DNA from: JALYOC01 sp036675345
GTDB taxonomy: Bacteria; Myxococcota; Myxococcia; Myxococcales; Myxococcaceae
NCBI GenBank assembly: GCA_036675345.1
Contig: JAKFFE010000018.1
Span: 397,921 to 461,920, forward strand
Length of the DNA: 64,000 bases
Reading direction: 5' to 3'
Shown one piece after another: positions 8,870 through 17,114 of the stretch (within the stretch, counting starts at the first letter, position 1; the number at the start of each line of letters is the position of its first letter). Under the pieces are notes generated by a model. The model was not told the DNA's origin. It did not search any database and was given only the letters and a program-made list of their open reading frames with translations. The translations under genes and the position numbers were made by a program.

Positions 8870-9039
8870 GCGCAGCCATCCCCCTATCATGGCCACCGCC
8901 GGGGGCGCGCCTTGGGAACTTTCGTTCCCACCCTATGGCCCTCTCCCGCCTCCGCCTGTCCGGCACTCGACTCCCCGGGGCCCGGATCCATTGGCATCGC
9001 GCTTGCGAGGGCCGACCCCCAAGGACAGGGAGGCACGGC

Positions 9040-10638
9040 TTGAAGCTGAGAGTACTGGGGGCACTGGTCCTGGCGACCATGCTGGGGGCGACGGGGTGTG
9101 GGGACGACAACGGGAATCCGAATCCGGTACCGCCGCAGGCGGACGGTGGGTCGGGCCCGGACGGGGGCCAGGACGGAGGGGACGAAGACGGCGGCGACGA
9201 CGGCGGCGACGACGGCGGCGACGACGACGGCGGCGACGACGACGACGGCGGGGACGACGGCGACGGCGGGGATGACGGCGGCGACGACGACGGCGGGACG
9301 GATGGCGGCGACGACGGCGGCACCGTGCAGGAGCCGATCACCATCCAGTTCCCGCAGCTGGACGGGTGGAAGTTCCATGGCACCCAGCATGGTGGTCCCA
9401 AGACGGTGATGGGGGTCACTGCCGACGAGGGCGGCAACATCTGGGTGGCAGGCGGAACCGAGGGGCTGTTCCTGCTCCGCGCCGGCAGCAGCACCTATGA
9501 GAAGTTCACCATGGCGGACGGCCTGAGGCCCTATGGCTACATGGCGGATGGCAGCGCGCCTCCGGGCGATCCGTACCTGGACGTGATCTCGGTCTCCGGT
9601 GGCCCGGCGGGCACGGTGTTCGTGGGCTACCGCGGCAAGGCGCCGAAGGCCGGTCAGCGGGACTGCGAGAGCAACTTCGACAAGAGCCCCAGCGATCCCT
9701 CCGTCTACAAGAGCGGCGACGCGGACCGGGTCACCCTCACCGGCACCGGGATCCGGGTGGTCCACTACGACATCTCGATGGGGCCGGGGGTGAACGTGGA
9801 ACACTACCCGCAGGGCCGCGAGAAGCTGTGCCACATCCTGCGGATCCTCTACGACCGCACCACCCAGTCGGTGTGGTTCGGCGGCAACCATGGCTTCGCC
9901 CGCGGCGACGCCCAGTTCGCCGGCAACCCGACCTGCAATGGCCAGCTGCACTGCTCCGGGGTGCAGGAGCACACCCACCCGATGGTCAACGGCGGTGACT
10001 ACAAGGAGCAGCTGCTGACCGACGCCTACTACGGGCTGGCCACCGACGCGATTGGCGACCTGTGGGCGGGCGGCGCCAACCGCTCCACCCGGTTCAAGTA
10101 CGTCACCCTGGGCGACTTCTGGGCCGCCCAGGAGGACACCGAGGGCTTCGGCCCCGGCGAGGACTACAACAAGCTGGACGTGTGGGCGGACGCGGTCCCG
10201 GAGTACGCCACCACCGATCAGCGGGTGGACGACCTGGTCTCCGGGATGGCGGTGGTCCACGGCAACGTCTGGGTGAGCTCCTTTGCCTATGGCCTCTCCC
10301 AGCTGGACCCGGACACCGGCGCGGCGATCCGCTACCTGGGCACCCCCACCCTGCAGTTCGAGACGGTGGGCTCGCTGGCGGGAGACGAGAGCGACGGCAG
10401 CCTGTGGGTCGGCTACAACTGGCTGGGGGGAGTGACCCGCATCCGCGGCGGCTCCGCCCAGCACTTCCTGGGCGAAGAGGTCAGCCCGGAGCTGTTCAAC
10501 AGCCCGGTGCCGGATGTGCAGGTCCGCACCCCCACCTCCTCGGTGTCCCGCCGGTTCGTGATGGTGGCCTTCAAGGGCTACACCCGGCGCGACGGCACCG
10601 TGGTCCCAGGCGCAGTGGGGGTCTACAGCGGCAACTGA
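9040..10638 (+). CDS. Lipoprotein with Asp/Gly tether and Reg_prop-like beta-propeller
   Basis: 532 residues. The TTG start is chosen because AGGGAGG lies nine bases upstream and it gives a clean lipoprotein signal (LGATGC). An extreme Asp/Gly repeat follows (about residues 28-90, DGGDDGG units). The rest is built of short repeats of two-component-propeller type (NIWVAGGTEGLFLL, SVWFGGNHGF, DLWAGGANRS, NVWVSSFAYGLSQL, SLWVGYNWLGG). It is presumably anchored in the outer membrane, with the acidic stretch as a spacer or calcium-binding tether. The ligand is unknown. A strong terminator follows. Confidence 0.85.
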   Translation: MKLRVLGALVLATMLGATGCGDDNGNPNPVPPQADGGSGPDGGQDGGDEDGGDDGGDDGGDDDGGDDDDGGDDGDGGDDGGDDDGGTDGGDDGGTVQEPITIQFPQLDGWKFHGTQHGGPKTVMGVTADEGGNIWVAGGTEGLFLLRAGSSTYEKFTMADGLRPYGYMADGSAPPGDPYLDVISVSGGPAGTVFVGYRGKAPKAGQRDCESNFDKSPSDPSVYKSGDADRVTLTGTGIRVVHYDISMGPGVNVEHYPQGREKLCHILRILYDRTTQSVWFGGNHGFARGDAQFAGNPTCNGQLHCSGVQEHTHPMVNGGDYKEQLLTDAYYGLATDAIGDLWAGGANRSTRFKYVTLGDFWAAQEDTEGFGPGEDYNKLDVWADAVPEYATTDQRVDDLVSGMAVVHGNVWVSSFAYGLSQLDPDTGAAIRYLGTPTLQFETVGSLAGDESDGSLWVGYNWLGGVTRIRGGSAQHFLGEEVSPELFNSPVPDVQVRTPTSSVSRRFVMVAFKGYTRRDGTVVPGAVGVYSGN

Positions 10639-10668
10639 TCCGCCCGCCGACGACCTGACTTCAACGGT

Positions 10669-10710
10669 GGCGCCTCCGGCTCGATGTCGGGGGCGCCTTC
10701 GTCTTTTCCC
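10669..10710 (+). terminator. Rho-independent-type terminator
   Basis: A 10-bp stem (10669-10678 paired with 10688-10697, one G-T pair, 9-base loop) is followed by TTCGTCTTTT. It lies 31 bp after the propeller lipoprotein stop. Confidence 0.75.
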
Positions 10711-10734
10711 CGTAAGGATGCAGCAACCCCCGTC

Positions 10735-10749
10735 TACAATCGCCGGGCG
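10735..10749 (+). promoter_or_regulatory. Candidate -10 element and leaderless start
   Basis: TACAAT (10735-10740) lies 9 bases before the ATG of the sigma-54 activator, just after the upstream terminator. There is no Shine-Dalgarno sequence between them. Confidence 0.5.
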
Positions 10750-12111
10750 ATGAACGGGGCCATCCCCTCCCACACCGTGGTCGGAGCACGCGCCCAGGGC
10801 GCGGAGCGGCTGGGCGTCCAGCGCTTCCATCTGGTCTTGCTGAACACCGCCGAGGCGGGCCGCTCCTATCCGCTCAGCGCCGAGCTGAAGATCGGCAAGG
10901 CCCCGGACAACGACGTGGTGCTGGACCACCCCACCGTCAGCCGCAACCACCTGGTGGTGCGCCGTCAGGGAGACCGGTTCCTGGTCCAGGACCTGGAGTC
11001 CACCAACGGCACCCTGGTGGACGGCGCCCAGATCCGCGAGGCGTACCTCAAGCCCGGCTCGCTGCTGGAGGTGGGGGATGTGCAGCTGCGCTTCCAGCCG
11101 GAGGTGGCGGCGGTCCGGGTGGAACCCGCGCAGGGCCACCGGCTGGGAGACCTGTGGGGCCAGAGCCTGCCGATGCGGCAGATCTTCGCGGTGCTGGAGC
11201 GGATCGCCAAGACCGAGTCCACCGTGCTGCTGTTCGGGGAGACCGGCGCCGGCAAGGGCGCGGCCTCCAAGACCCTGCACAAGCTGTCCCACCGGGCCGA
11301 GGGTCCGCTGGTGGTGTTCGACTGCGCCTCGGTCTCCGACTCGCTGATCGAAAGCGAGCTGTTCGGACACGAGAAGGGGGCGTTCACCGGCGCCACCGGG
11401 CAGCGGATCGGCTGTCTGGAGCGGGCCAACCACGGCACCTTGTTCCTGGACGAGATCGACGACCTCTCGCTGGACCTGCAGCCCAAGCTGCTGCGGGCGA
11501 TCGAAGATCGCGAGCTGCGGCGGCTGGGCTCCTCCTCGGTGGTGGGCTTCGACGCGCGGATCATCGCCGCCTCCAAGAAGGACCTGTGGGCGGAGACCCA
11601 GGCCGGCCGCTTCCGCGAGGATCTCTACTTCCGGCTCTCGGTGTTCACCGTGGCCCTGCCCCCGCTGCGGGACCGGATGGAGGACCTGCCGCTGTTGGTG
11701 GACTCCTTTGGCGGCGAGGGCCTGTGGACCCGGCTGCCGCCAGCGGTGCGCGAACAGTTCCTGTCCCACACCTGGCCGGGCAACGTCCGGGAGCTGCGCA
11801 ACGCCATCGAGCGGGCCCGCCACATGTCGGATCTGCCGGGGCTGACCGCCGACTCACTGCTGCGGGAGTACGCAGGCGGTCCCCAGGCGCCCAGCGGGGA
11901 CTACCTCCCGGTAAACTACTCCGCCCCGTTCAAGGATGGGAAGGAGGCGCTGGTGAAGGGCTACGAGCGCGAGTACCTCGCGCGGCTGATCGCCCGGACC
12001 CGGGGGAACATCGCCAAGGCGTCCCGCGAGGCGGGACTGGATCGCAAGCACCTCTACTCGCTGCTGCACAAGCACGGGCTGGTGCAGGGCGGCGAGGGCG
12101 AGACCCAGTAA
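10750..12111 (+). CDS. FHA-domain sigma-54-dependent transcriptional activator
   Basis: 453 residues. The order is an FHA domain (about 20-115, with SRNH and STNGT motifs), an AAA+ sigma-54 interaction domain (about 130-355) and a C-terminal Fis-type helix-turn-helix (about 405-450). Walker A is GETGAGKG (K169), the RNA polymerase loop is GAFTGA (about 210), and Walker B is LFLDEID. The FHA core has GK where GR is usual. FHA-type activators of this class are characteristic of myxobacteria and respond to Ser/Thr kinase signalling. It is monocistronic and ends 3 bp from the convergent lipoprotein gene. Confidence 0.95.
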   Translation: MNGAIPSHTVVGARAQGAERLGVQRFHLVLLNTAEAGRSYPLSAELKIGKAPDNDVVLDHPTVSRNHLVVRRQGDRFLVQDLESTNGTLVDGAQIREAYLKPGSLLEVGDVQLRFQPEVAAVRVEPAQGHRLGDLWGQSLPMRQIFAVLERIAKTESTVLLFGETGAGKGAASKTLHKLSHRAEGPLVVFDCASVSDSLIESELFGHEKGAFTGATGQRIGCLERANHGTLFLDEIDDLSLDLQPKLLRAIEDRELRRLGSSSVVGFDARIIAASKKDLWAETQAGRFREDLYFRLSVFTVALPPLRDRMEDLPLLVDSFGGEGLWTRLPPAVREQFLSHTWPGNVRELRNAIERARHMSDLPGLTADSLLREYAGGPQAPSGDYLPVNYSAPFKDGKEALVKGYEREYLARLIARTRGNIAKASREAGLDRKHLYSLLHKHGLVQGGEGETQ

Positions 12112-12114
12112 CCG

Positions 12115-13665
12115 CTACGGCGTCGTCGGTTCGGTGATGTAGACGAAGCCGTCGGCGCCCTGGGCGTCCAACCACTGCCGATCGGCGACCACCGTCCCCT
12201 CGAAGCTGCCGGCGATCCACACCCGCCCCGAGGCATCGTGGGCCACGCCAGTCACCACCGCGCCCTGGGAGGTGCTCCGTCCCACCAGGACCCGCGCCCA
12301 CTCCTGGGACGGCGCAGCCTGGTTGAACACCCGGACGAAGCCGTGCCGAGCGTTGATGAACGGTCCGTTGGCCAGGCCGCCCAGCAGCATCTGGTCGTCC
12401 TTGAACTCGCCAAACACCCACAGCGCCCCGTCCTGGCCCACCTGCATCCGGGCGTGCAGATCCTGGCCCGGGCCCTGGGTGCTGGTGGCGCGCCCGATGG
12501 TGTTCGAACCGCGAGTGGGCAGCGCGCTGCCGGCGTTGAGGAAGCTCACCTCCGCCCCCGGCCGGCGCAGCTGGCTGGAGTCGGGGGTATGGCGGATGAA
12601 GATCAGCTCCTCCCCCAGCACCGCCACCGAGTTGGGCGCCTCGTAGCCTGGCTTGGGGGTGACCACCACCGGGTTGCCGCCGGTGAGCAGCTGGTAGGGG
12701 TTGCGCACCGAGTCCTGGTACTGGAAGACCCAGTTGGAGGGAATGAAGGGCGCGGGGGTCTCCAGGTCGTCGATCCGGACCAGCACATCGCGCCAAGCGG
12801 AGAAGCCGGGGCTCAGCGGCTGATCCAGCAGGACACAGCCGGGCCCATCCGGATCCACGTGGATCCGGAAGGTGAAGAACACCCCTTCCGCGCCCACCGC
12901 CGCCGAGTCACCGATGGCGTCGACGCAGCTTCCGGTCGCCACCTGCCCCAGTGGACGCAGGTCCTCGTCGAACAGCGCCACGAAGGCCGCCGCACCGCCG
13001 TTGCCGACGCGCACGCCCCCCAGGTTCATGAAGCCCACCAGCCGCCCGGCGACCGCCACCCGGCCGCGGCCGGCGCTCACGTCGCGGATCTCCACCCGGG
13101 AGCCGGACTCGGCCGCGAAGGAGACGCTGGCCAGGGGCTGCAGGTTGGAGTCCAGGCGCAGCAGCAGCGAGTCCAGCTCGCCGTCGCTGGAGAGGCTGCC
13201 CCCGCCCGGCAGCGTGGTGTGGGACTGGAACTGGGCGGCCACGTACAGCGAATCCGCGGGGCCCGCCTGCAGATCCACCACCTGGTCGTCGCCGACGCCA
13301 CCGAAGGAGATCGCGGAGACGAAGCGACCGTCGGGGTCCATCCGCGCCAGGTACGCATCGACCGAACCGGAGGGGACCAGCGCGGTGCCCAGGGTCATCG
13401 GGGCATCGAAGCTGCCGCCGATCCACATCCCGGAAGACAGGGAGACCAACGCGGCGACCGTGTCCAGGCCGTCTCCGCCGAAGCGCTGGCTGGTCTCGAT
13501 TCCCGGGACCGGACCGGCAATCGAGGTGTCGGCAAAGCCGCAGACGTCGTGCCGCCGCTCCAGCCTTGAATCGTTACACCAGGAGGCCTCCGCGTCCTCC
13601 CACCGGATGCATCCAGTGGAGGCCGTCAGGCACAGGGACCACACCATCAGCTGAGCGCGCTTCAC
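12115..13665 (-). CDS. Large lipoprotein with SBBP-like repeats
   Basis: 516 residues, family not firmly recognised. The GTG start at 13665 has GGAGG six bases upstream and gives a lipoprotein signal (LCLTASTGC). The body carries beta-propeller-like repeats of the SBBP type (FGGDGLDTVAALV, SFGGVGDDQVVDLQ, and WIAGSFEGTVV near the end), with Leu/Gly-rich strands. Several cysteines suggest disulfides. It is probably exported to the outer membrane or surface. It is the third in a run of lipoprotein genes on this strand but is separated by 69 bp from the one upstream. Confidence 0.75.
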   Translation of the reverse strand: MKRAQLMVWSLCLTASTGCIRWEDAEASWCNDSRLERRHDVCGFADTSIAGPVPGIETSQRFGGDGLDTVAALVSLSSGMWIGGSFDAPMTLGTALVPSGSVDAYLARMDPDGRFVSAISFGGVGDDQVVDLQAGPADSLYVAAQFQSHTTLPGGGSLSSDGELDSLLLRLDSNLQPLASVSFAAESGSRVEIRDVSAGRGRVAVAGRLVGFMNLGGVRVGNGGAAAFVALFDEDLRPLGQVATGSCVDAIGDSAAVGAEGVFFTFRIHVDPDGPGCVLLDQPLSPGFSAWRDVLVRIDDLETPAPFIPSNWVFQYQDSVRNPYQLLTGGNPVVVTPKPGYEAPNSVAVLGEELIFIRHTPDSSQLRRPGAEVSFLNAGSALPTRGSNTIGRATSTQGPGQDLHARMQVGQDGALWVFGEFKDDQMLLGGLANGPFINARHGFVRVFNQAAPSQEWARVLVGRSTSQGAVVTGVAHDASGRVWIAGSFEGTVVADRQWLDAQGADGFVYITEPTTP

Positions 13666-13734
13666 GACATCCTCCACCGCGCACCGTCTGGCGCAGGTCC
13701 GGTGTCGAGACTCGGCCACAAACCCGGCCGCAGT

Positions 13735-14277
13735 TCAAGGCGACGCGGGGTCGCCCGTCTCCGGAAGGTACCAGTCGTAGCCGGCGTCCCTCGGAAGCCC
13801 GGCAAACGTGCCCTCGAGCGTTCGCCCGGCGCCGAAGGCATCCCCCCGCTCGAACAGCATCGAGAAGTTGCCGCGGGTGGGCTGGTCGATGCCGCCGCCC
13901 TGCTCCAGGACCAGGTCCCCGCGCTCCACCCGCGGGAAGACGCGGGTCGGCTCCCCGGAGGCCAGGTGGACCACCGTGGTCCGGGGATGGCCCTCGGTGT
14001 ATTCGCCAGCCAGATCCAGGGTCTCACCCGGCGAGAACCCGGCGTCCCCCACGAACAGGGTCACCCGGGCCACCAGGTCGATGTCCGCGCCGCGGTTGGC
14101 GTAGTAGCTGACCTGGAAGGACTGCTCGTTGCGAAGCATGTCCACCCGCGAGACCGCCAGCGGGAAGAGCTGATCGACGCTGCCGGACAGCTCGTTGTCT
14201 CCGCGGCAGGCCAGGATCAGCCCCGCCGAGACCGCCAGCGAGGCCACCCACCCCAGACGTGATCCCGGAAGGTTCAT
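13735..14277 (-). CDS. Small lipoprotein, paralogue of the one at 50399-50920
   Basis: 180 residues with a lipobox (AGLILAC). The mature part looks like an all-beta domain and ends with an RGNFSMLFERG...GAGRTLEGTFAG segment. The same pattern (RGRFSVTFENG...ASGRTVFQDFQA) and overall spacing occur in the lipoprotein at 50399-50920, so the two appear to be distant paralogues. The ATG is two bases after the stop of the upstream lipoprotein gene (14280-15626), indicating cotranslation. Its function is unknown. Confidence 0.75.
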   Translation of the reverse strand: MNLPGSRLGWVASLAVSAGLILACRGDNELSGSVDQLFPLAVSRVDMLRNEQSFQVSYYANRGADIDLVARVTLFVGDAGFSPGETLDLAGEYTEGHPRTTVVHLASGEPTRVFPRVERGDLVLEQGGGIDQPTRGNFSMLFERGDAFGAGRTLEGTFAGLPRDAGYDWYLPETGDPASP

Positions 14278-14279
14278 GA

Positions 14280-15626
14280 TCACGGCTCCAGCGCCAGCTT
14301 CACCGCGTAGGTGCGCGGATCCCGGTACACCACCACCCGCTTGCCGGTGGAGAGGAACAGCAGCTCGGGGTGGTAGCCACCGGCGCGGTCCACCACCGTG
14401 TCCCGCCAATTCCCGGCGGCGCCGATGCGGGCGATGATCCGCAGCTCGTCGTCCGACTCCCGGCACTGGTGGGCGGCGATCGTGGAGCGGTTGTCGCAGT
14501 GGTAGTAGGCGATGTGCGGTTCGTGGAACGCCGGGTCGATGGCGATCGACGGGTACCAGCCGCTGGTCCCGGACTGGACCACGTTCTCCGGAGTGGTCCA
14601 GGTGTCGATGCTGGTGGGGGAGGTGGACCGCACGTAGCGCAGCAGGTTGCTGTTGGCGTCCACCACCGCCAGGGCGTAGCCGAGGGTGGAGTCCCAGGCG
14701 AGCACCGGCCCGGACTGGGTGTTGGCCACCGCGCCGAACGGCTCCTCCGGAGGCAGCCAGCTGCCGTCCGGGTTGCGTCGCATCACCACCGGATCCCGTC
14801 CGACATCGTCGGCGCCGCCGCCCATCTTGTCCCCCACCACCACCGGCTGGCCGTCGGCGATGATCATCCGGTTGTGCCCGGAGAACCCCTGCTTTCCGAT
14901 GGTGTCCCCGTCGGAGGCCACGATCACCCGCTTCTCGGCAAAGCCGGTCAGCGTCCCCCGCGCCACCTCCAGATCCGACCCCTGCCAGTCCTGCTGGGGG
15001 AACTGGCCGTTGTGGCAATCGCGCCAGACCACAAACACGTCGCTGCCGTTGAAGGCCACATCCGAGTGCGTGCCCACCAGGAAGCCCAGGTCACTGGTGC
15101 CCACCCCGGTCGCCGCCTCGCCGCTCTCCTCCGCCACCACCGTCGTCTGCCAGCCGCCGCCCTGGCGGTAGGCGAGGTACTGGTCGTTCTGGAACCAGAA
15201 GGCGTGCTCGGTGCTGGGGTAGTCGCCGCCCAGGTAGCTGACCGCCGGCTCGCCATCCGGGGTCACGCCCATCCCCAGGCCGACCACCCGGTGCACCGTG
15301 TCCAGGGCCACCGGGGCGCTGACCACCCCCGCGTTCCACTCGCGGTAGCGCAGCTCGAACCCTCCGTCGGTGACCGCGGGCCCCTGGTGGTAGTAGGCGA
15401 TCCCGATCCGGTCCCCGGGCAGCAGCACCGCCTCCAGCGGCTTGGCCTCGGCGCCCGCCGACCCCTCCACCTCCTGGACGCAGAACTGGCCGCCGCAGCC
15501 GCCGTCCCCGTTGCCGCCGTCCGTGCCCCCATCGCCGCCGCCGTCCAGGCCGTTGCCCGGCGGGGGACACGCAGTGAGGAACAACGTCCCGGCCACCAGG
15601 CCCACCAGCAAACGCAGCTTCGTCAT
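14280..15626 (-). CDS. Lipoprotein with Gly/Asp-rich tether and propeller-like body
   Basis: 448 residues. The ATG gives a lipoprotein signal (TLFLTAC), followed by a GDGGTDGGNGDGG-type linker. The remainder is a repeat-rich, probably beta-propeller domain with blades such as IGIAYYHQGPAV, VSYLGGDYPS and IAYYHCDN, and ends with VVVYRDPRTYAVKLA. The design (lipid anchor, acidic Gly/Asp tether, propeller) matches the protein at 9040-10638. It is the first gene of a unit with 13735-14277, reading from a divergent promoter region shared with the M16 operon. Confidence 0.78.
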   Translation of the reverse strand: MTKLRLLVGLVAGTLFLTACPPPGNGLDGGGDGGTDGGNGDGGCGGQFCVQEVEGSAGAEAKPLEAVLLPGDRIGIAYYHQGPAVTDGGFELRYREWNAGVVSAPVALDTVHRVVGLGMGVTPDGEPAVSYLGGDYPSTEHAFWFQNDQYLAYRQGGGWQTTVVAEESGEAATGVGTSDLGFLVGTHSDVAFNGSDVFVVWRDCHNGQFPQQDWQGSDLEVARGTLTGFAEKRVIVASDGDTIGKQGFSGHNRMIIADGQPVVVGDKMGGGADDVGRDPVVMRRNPDGSWLPPEEPFGAVANTQSGPVLAWDSTLGYALAVVDANSNLLRYVRSTSPTSIDTWTTPENVVQSGTSGWYPSIAIDPAFHEPHIAYYHCDNRSTIAAHQCRESDDELRIIARIGAAGNWRDTVVDRAGGYHPELLFLSTGKRVVVYRDPRTYAVKLALEP

Positions 15627-15652
15627 TGAAAGTCCCCGTGCTCCGGCCTGGC

Positions 15653-15698
15653 CGCACTCTACACCTTCGGTTGCAACAGCAACCTCCACCGTTAGAGT
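15653..15698. promoter_or_regulatory. Divergent promoter with shared inverted-repeat -35 region
   Basis: An inverted repeat GGTTGC-AACA-GCAACC (15669-15684) is flanked on both sides by TAGAGTGCG pointing outward. Plus strand: TTGCAA (15671-15676), 16 bases, TAGAGT (15693-15698), upstream of the M16 operon. Minus strand: TTGCTG (15682-15677), 15 bases, TAGAGT (15661-15656), upstream of the lipoprotein gene. The repeat could also bind a regulator. Confidence 0.6.
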
Positions 15699-15722
15699 GC
15701 GCTCCTTCTCGAAGGAGATTCC

Positions 15723-17114
15723 ATGCGAAGGCTCTTGTGCTGCGCGGCGCTCTTCCCGGCGCTGGCGCTGGCGGTGGAGGTTCCCCAACCTCACACCCTC
15801 CCCAATGGATTGCAGGTCCTGGTGATCGAGGACCACGCCCAGCCGCTGGTGACAGTGGAGATTGCCGTCAAGAACGGCAGCTACACCGAGTCGCCCGAGT
15901 ACAACGGGCTCTCCCACCTCTACGAACATATGTTCTTCAAGGCCAACGCCGCCCTCCCCACCCAGGAGGCGTACATGGCGCGGCTGCGGGAGCTGGGGAT
16001 CAGCTTCAACGGCACCACCAGCACCGAGCGGGTGAACTACTTCTTCACCTCCACCTCCGACAACTTCGAAGGGGTGATGGTGTTCATGCGCGACGCGCTG
16101 CTCACCCTGCGCTTTGATCCCGGGGAGCTGGAGCGGGAGCGGGTGGTGGTCACCGGCGAGATGGACCGCGCGGAGGCCAACCCCTTCTACGAGTTCTACC
16201 GGACCATCGACCGCAAGGTGTGGTGGAAGCACTACAGCCGCAAGCAGCCGCTGGGGGATCGGAAGACCGTGCTCTCCGCCACCGTGGCCCAGATGCGGAC
16301 CATCAAGGACCGGTACTACGTCCCCAACAACTCGCTGCTGGTCGTCTCCGGGGACGTGAAGGCGGAGGAGGTCTACGCGCTGGCGGGGAAGCTGTACGCG
16401 GACTGGAAGCGCGCGCCGGATCCGTTCGTGAAGTACCCGGTGCCCAAGCACCCGGCGATCCAGCGCACCGAGGCGGTGGTGATGGAGAAGCCGGCGGTGA
16501 AGACCGTCAACCTGGGCTTCACCTGGCATGGCCCCTCCACCGTCGGCCCCGGCCGGGAGCTGACCTACGCGGCGGACGTGCTGGGCTACGCGGTCAGCGA
16601 GCCCTCCTCCAAATTCCAGAAGGCGCTGGTGGACTCCGGCAAGTGCGTGCGGGCCGGCTTCTCCTGGCAGACCCAGGCCCAGGTGGGGCCAATCAACTTC
16701 TCCGCCGAGGCCCTGCCGGAGAAGGCGGATGAGTGCGTGAAGGCGATGCAGGAGGAGCTGGTCCGGATGAAGGCCCCCGACTACCTCACCCCGCAGGAGA
16801 TGGAGAACGCGGTGTTCCGCGAGGAGGTCTCGCAGATCCAGTCGCGGGAGAAGCCCTCGGACTACGCGCACACCGTGACCTTCTGGTGGACCGCGGCCGG
16901 GCTCGACTACTACGCGTCCTACGTGGAGAACATGCGCAAGGTGACCCCCGCGGACATCGGGCGGTACCTCTCCACCTACGTGGAGAACCGGCCCTATGTG
17001 TTCGGGGCCATCGTCTCCCCGGAGGCGACCAGGCTGGGGCTGGACCAGGCGCACTTCGAACAACTGCTGGGAATCGGGAAGCAGCCGGTGAAGGTGAAGG
17101 GAGGCAAGCGATGA
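15723..17114 (+). CDS. M16 zinc peptidase, catalytic subunit
   Basis: 463 residues with a signal peptide. It has the inverted zinc motif HLYEH (residues 65-69, HxxEH) and the distal glutamate region (MDRAEANPFYEF), as expected for an active insulinase-type/processing-peptidase-like protein. SD AAGGAG precedes the ATG. Its stop overlaps the start of a second M16 gene (ATGA). Two-subunit bacterial M16 systems pair one subunit carrying HxxEH with one carrying the R/Y pair, and this pair fits. It is likely periplasmic or surface-located; the substrate is unknown. Confidence 0.93.
   Translation: MRRLLCCAALFPALALAVEVPQPHTLPNGLQVLVIEDHAQPLVTVEIAVKNGSYTESPEYNGLSHLYEHMFFKANAALPTQEAYMARLRELGISFNGTTSTERVNYFFTSTSDNFEGVMVFMRDALLTLRFDPGELERERVVVTGEMDRAEANPFYEFYRTIDRKVWWKHYSRKQPLGDRKTVLSATVAQMRTIKDRYYVPNNSLLVVSGDVKAEEVYALAGKLYADWKRAPDPFVKYPVPKHPAIQRTEAVVMEKPAVKTVNLGFTWHGPSTVGPGRELTYAADVLGYAVSEPSSKFQKALVDSGKCVRAGFSWQTQAQVGPINFSAEALPEKADECVKAMQEELVRMKAPDYLTPQEMENAVFREEVSQIQSREKPSDYAHTVTFWWTAAGLDYYASYVENMRKVTPADIGRYLSTYVENRPYVFGAIVSPEATRLGLDQAHFEQLLGIGKQPVKVKGGKR

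Noticed and set aside
8887..11823. Open frame of 978 codons on the minus strand
   Set aside because: It crosses two plus-strand genes with clear lipoprotein and sigma-54 activator motifs and a terminator between them.
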